DNA from: RBG-16-66-20 sp964616875
Lineage (GTDB): Bacteria; Pseudomonadota; Gammaproteobacteria; Burkholderiales; SG8-39
Assembly (NCBI GenBank): GCA_964616875.1
Contig: CAZTSJ010000246.1
Location: 1-7,435 of the forward strand
Direction of reading: 5' to 3'
Length of the DNA stretch: 7,435 bases
In this document: piece after piece, positions 6,356-7,435 of the stretch
Position numbering within the stretch: the stretch's first letter is position 1
How the letters are laid out: every line of letters starts with the position of its first letter
The notes under the pieces: model-generated
Seen by the model: the letters and a program-made list of their open reading frames with translations, nothing else
Told to the model about the DNA's origin: nothing
Database searches by the model: none
Program-made: the position numbers and the translations under genes

Positions 6356-6387
6356 ATCGTCTTCAGGTCACCTCGGGAACAGCTTGA
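6352..6387 (+). CDS. 11-codon ORF bridging the MetE-like and GNAT genes
   Basis: ATG 6352 overlaps the MetE-like stop (ATGA) and reads MNRLQVTSGTA before TGA 6385-6387. That stop overlaps the GNAT start TTG 6384 (TTGA). GGGA at 6342-6345 lies 6 nt before the ATG. It may be a coupling leader that carries ribosomes to the weak TTG start, or simply the trace of an older GNAT start displaced by an indel. Too short to judge by sequence alone. Confidence 0.3.
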   Translation: MNRLQVTSGTA

Positions 6388-6884
6388 AAATCCGCCGCGC
6401 CACGCGGCGCGACGCGGCAGCGCTCATCGCCTTCAATAGCGCCATGGCTCACGAGACCGAGGGCAAGGCGCTGATGCCGCAGGTGATAGGAGCCGGCGTG
6501 CGCCACCTGCTGCGCCACCCCGGCGCGGGTTTCTACCTCGTCGCCGAGTCCGGTGGCAAGGTGATCGCGGGCCTCATGGTCACGACCGAGTGGAGCGACT
6601 GGCGAAACGGCGAGTTCTGGTGGATCCAGAGCGTCTACGTGCGCGCGGAACACCGCCGGCAAGGCGTGTACCGCAGGCTCTACCGCTTCGTGCGGGCGCT
6701 GGCTGCAAAGAAGCGCGGGGTGTGCGGATTCCGCCTGTATGTCGAGCGGAGCAACCGCCGCGCCCAGGCCACCTATCGCGCCTCCGGCATGCAACGCACG
6801 CATTACCTTTTGTATGAGCAGCTCAAGCCTGGCGTGCGGTTCTTCACTCCGGCGCATGCTCGGCGCCAAAAACGCGCTGCCTGA
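6384..6884 (+). CDS. GNAT family N-acetyltransferase
   Basis: A 166-aa cytosolic acetyltransferase of the GCN5-related fold, transferring acetyl from acetyl-CoA to an amine. The start is taken at TTG 6384, giving MKIRRATRRDA, the usual first strand of GNAT proteins; the first ATG downstream would delete that strand. GGGAA (6375-6379) lies 4 nt upstream. The CoA-binding motif A is in the segment WWIQSVYVRAEHRRQGVYRR: residues 91-96 are R-R-Q-G-V-Y, with Tyr where Gly or Ala is most common. Motif B is ERSNRRAQATYRASGM (121-136), including Asn124 and Tyr131. The C-terminus ends in a basic tail. The substrate is unknown. It is probably co-transcribed with the MetE-like gene through the overlapping small ORF. 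Confidence 0.88.
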   Translation: MKIRRATRRDAAALIAFNSAMAHETEGKALMPQVIGAGVRHLLRHPGAGFYLVAESGGKVIAGLMVTTEWSDWRNGEFWWIQSVYVRAEHRRQGVYRRLYRFVRALAAKKRGVCGFRLYVERSNRRAQATYRASGMQRTHYLLYEQLKPGVRFFTPAHARRQKRAA

Positions 6885-6896
6885 TTTCCGCGCGCG

Positions 6897-6915
6897 TGTC
6901 GCATCACCTGCGACA
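6897..6915. terminator. Hairpin between convergent GNAT and zinc-ribbon genes
   Basis: TGTCGCA-TCACC-TGCGACA is a perfect 7-bp inverted repeat with a 5-nt loop inside the 40-bp gap between two convergent genes. On the plus strand a run of six Ts follows only 12 nt later (6928-6933), too far for a standard intrinsic terminator. On the minus strand no T-run follows. A bidirectional terminator or stabilising 3' hairpin is likely from position. Confidence 0.5.
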
Positions 6916-6924
6916 GCTGGATCG

Positions 6925-7113
6925 CTATTTTTTGGGCTTCGTAAACACGGATCGATCGACGTCATCCAGATTCCACGTCTGGATGACCTCGCAGAATGGG
7001 CATTCGATCGTTCGTTCAAAATACGTCTGGTTCTTGAACGTCTCGTAGCTCATTTCGATGCTCGTTGGAATCAGCTTTTTGCACTTTGCGCAGCTTACGC
7101 TCAGAAACGGCAT
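6925..7113 (-). CDS. Small zinc-ribbon-like protein (hypothetical)
   Basis: This 62-aa protein has two CxxC pairs, Cys8/Cys11 (SCAKCKK) and Cys38/Cys41 (ECPFCE), enough for one zinc site. The segments IPTSIEMSYETF and the final TWNLDDV resemble small rhizobial and other proteobacterial proteins of unknown function that share a 'TGIEM...CPxCG..H.W' pattern. The start is well supported: AAGGAG (plus-strand CTCCTT 7119-7124) lies 5 nt before the ATG. Composition differs from the rest of the window, with only 56 G/C in the 120 bases 6961-7080, suggesting recent acquisition. A 10-bp inverted repeat lies inside the gene (6961-6987). Its neighbours are the GNAT gene (convergent) and an IS30-family element upstream. 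Function unknown. Confidence 0.8.
   Translation of the reverse strand: MPFLSVSCAKCKKLIPTSIEMSYETFKNQTYFERTIECPFCEVIQTWNLDDVDRSVFTKPKK
6961..6987. repeat. Perfect 10-bp inverted repeat inside the 62-aa gene
   Basis: GTCATCCAGA (6961-6970), a 7-nt spacer, then TCTGGATGAC (6978-6987). It encodes the QTWNLDDV region near the C-terminus of the small zinc-ribbon protein. No T-run follows in either direction, so it is not an ordinary terminator. It could form an mRNA hairpin or be a protein-binding site. Confidence 0.6.
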
Positions 7114-7135
7114 ATCGGCTCCTTGGTGTACTCAA

Positions 7136-7218
7136 CCGTCATTGCGATGCTAAAACGATCCCTTAGTCTTGAATCGGCCGGCCACTTGGGGTCGGTTTCG
7201 GTAGACCGTCAATGACGG
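7136..7218. repeat. CCGTCA repeats in the non-coding gap before the IS element
   Basis: CCGTCATTG (7136-7144) is the exact reverse complement of CAATGACGG (7210-7218). The second copy is part of a near-perfect palindrome, CCGTCA-A-TGACGG (7206-7218), so the hexamer CCGTCA occurs three times: twice on the plus strand and once on the minus. The gap from 7114 to about 7229 holds no gene I can support; it also contains the palindrome GGCCGGCC (7176-7183). The repeats could be operators for the minus-strand gene or remnants of an older mobile-element end. Confidence 0.4.
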
Positions 7219-7230
7219 CTATCGGCGGCG

Positions 7231-7251
7231 GGCTCAATCGGTCAGTGCAAC
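7231..7251 (+). repeat. Probable left terminal inverted repeat of the IS30-family element
   Basis: CTCAATCGGTCAGTGCAACA, ending at about 7252, resembles the IS30 terminal repeat as I remember it (TTCAATTGGTCAACGCAACA). It sits about 30 bases before the transposase start, the usual distance in this family. The partner repeat is outside the window, so the assignment rests on resemblance and position. Confidence 0.5.
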
Positions 7252-7282
7252 ACCTTCTAATCTTGTCAGATAGGGGGTGTGT

Positions 7283-7435
7283 ATGGGGGAAGTCGCACGG
7301 ATCTGGTTCACGCCGAAGCAGAAGGCCGAACTCTGGGGACGCTGGAGGGCGGGTCAATGCGTGGCCGACATTGCCCGAGCGCTTGAGCGCAGGAACAAGA
7401 GCGGGGTGCAGCGCATCCTGGCGCTGGGTGGCGGG
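7283..7435 (+). CDS. IS30 family transposase, N-terminal part (cut by window end)
   Basis: The first 51 codons are visible. They read RIWFTPKQKAELWGRWRAG, then VADIARALERRNKSGVQRIL, the N-terminal helix-turn-helix that IS30-family transposases use to bind their terminal repeats. The DDE catalytic domain lies beyond the window. The start is ATG 7283, with AGGGGG (7272-7277) 5 nt upstream. Whether the element is intact cannot be determined. Confidence 0.85.
   Translation, partial: MGEVARIWFTPKQKAELWGRWRAGQCVADIARALERRNKSGVQRILALGGG

Larger units (their letters stand above)
7229..7435 (+). mobile_element. Left end of an IS30-family insertion sequence (partial)
   Basis: The transposase N-terminus (7283 onward) and a terminal-repeat-like sequence just upstream place the left end of an IS30-type element here. 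The element runs off the window, so its right end and target duplication cannot be seen. The exact left boundary is uncertain by several bases. Confidence 0.7.

Noticed and set aside
6363..7019. A 218-codon minus-strand frame opposite the GNAT gene
   Set aside because: It overlaps both the GNAT gene and the small zinc-ribbon gene, has no recognisable motif and has shadow-frame composition.
7163..7357. A 64-codon minus-strand frame overlapping the IS30 end
   Set aside because: It runs antisense through the terminal-repeat region and transposase start, is proline/arginine-rich and has no recognisable homology.
1..7435. CRISPR arrays, tRNA or rRNA genes, toxin-antitoxin pairs and a dedicated defence system
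   Set aside because: I saw no regularly spaced repeats, no tRNA-like or rRNA-like stretch, and no gene pair resembling a known toxin-antitoxin or defence module. Space between genes is too short for larger hidden genes.

Overview
This is a GC-rich bacterial window. One hand-counted stretch inside the MetE-like gene (6001-6060) is 42/60 G+C. Gene density, codon use and protein types fit a proteobacterium, most likely a betaproteobacterium of the Burkholderiales kind, but no rRNA or other lineage marker is present and I cannot name a genus. Most of the window is ordinary chromosome carrying transporter and metabolic genes. The right end (about 6925-7435) has a different composition and ends inside an insertion sequence.

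Layout, left to right. (1) 1-171 is the 3' end of a membrane protein, probably an MFS transporter. (2) 229-564 is a small zinc-ribbon protein with two membrane segments, followed by a short in-frame extension beyond its stop and a hairpin shared with the convergent gene. (3) 640-4007, minus strand, is a tight three-gene block read from right to left: a MATE-family exporter, a TetA-like MFS exporter (15-nt gap) and a class II aldolase/adducin-like enzyme (23-nt gap). (4) A 46-bp divergent intergenic region with a perfect inverted repeat separates this block from a plus-strand ketopantoate reductase (PanE) family gene (4054-4965). (5) A small antibiotic-biosynthesis-monooxygenase (ABM) domain protein on the minus strand (4966-5274) meets the PanE-like gene stop to stop inside a 14-bp palindrome. 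(6) Divergent from the ABM gene is a plus-strand pair: a short, core-only cobalamin-independent methionine synthase (MetE) family protein (5315-6355) and a GNAT acetyltransferase (6384-6884). They are linked by an 11-codon ORF that overlaps the stop of the first and the start of the second. (7) On the minus strand, 6925-7113 is a lower-GC 62-aa zinc-ribbon protein. (8) After a roughly 115-bp non-coding stretch with CCGTCA repeats comes the left end of an IS30-family element, whose transposase (7283 onward) runs off the window.

Working together: the MATE, MFS and aldolase genes are probably co-transcribed, pairing two drug/metabolite exporters with one small-molecule enzyme. The PanE-like, ABM, MetE-like and GNAT genes look like a small accessory metabolic neighbourhood. 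No shared substrate can be read from the sequence. I do not see a convincing new defence or mobile system. The more interesting points are the very compact gene junctions, the core-only MetE-like enzyme, and the compositional change beside the IS30 element.
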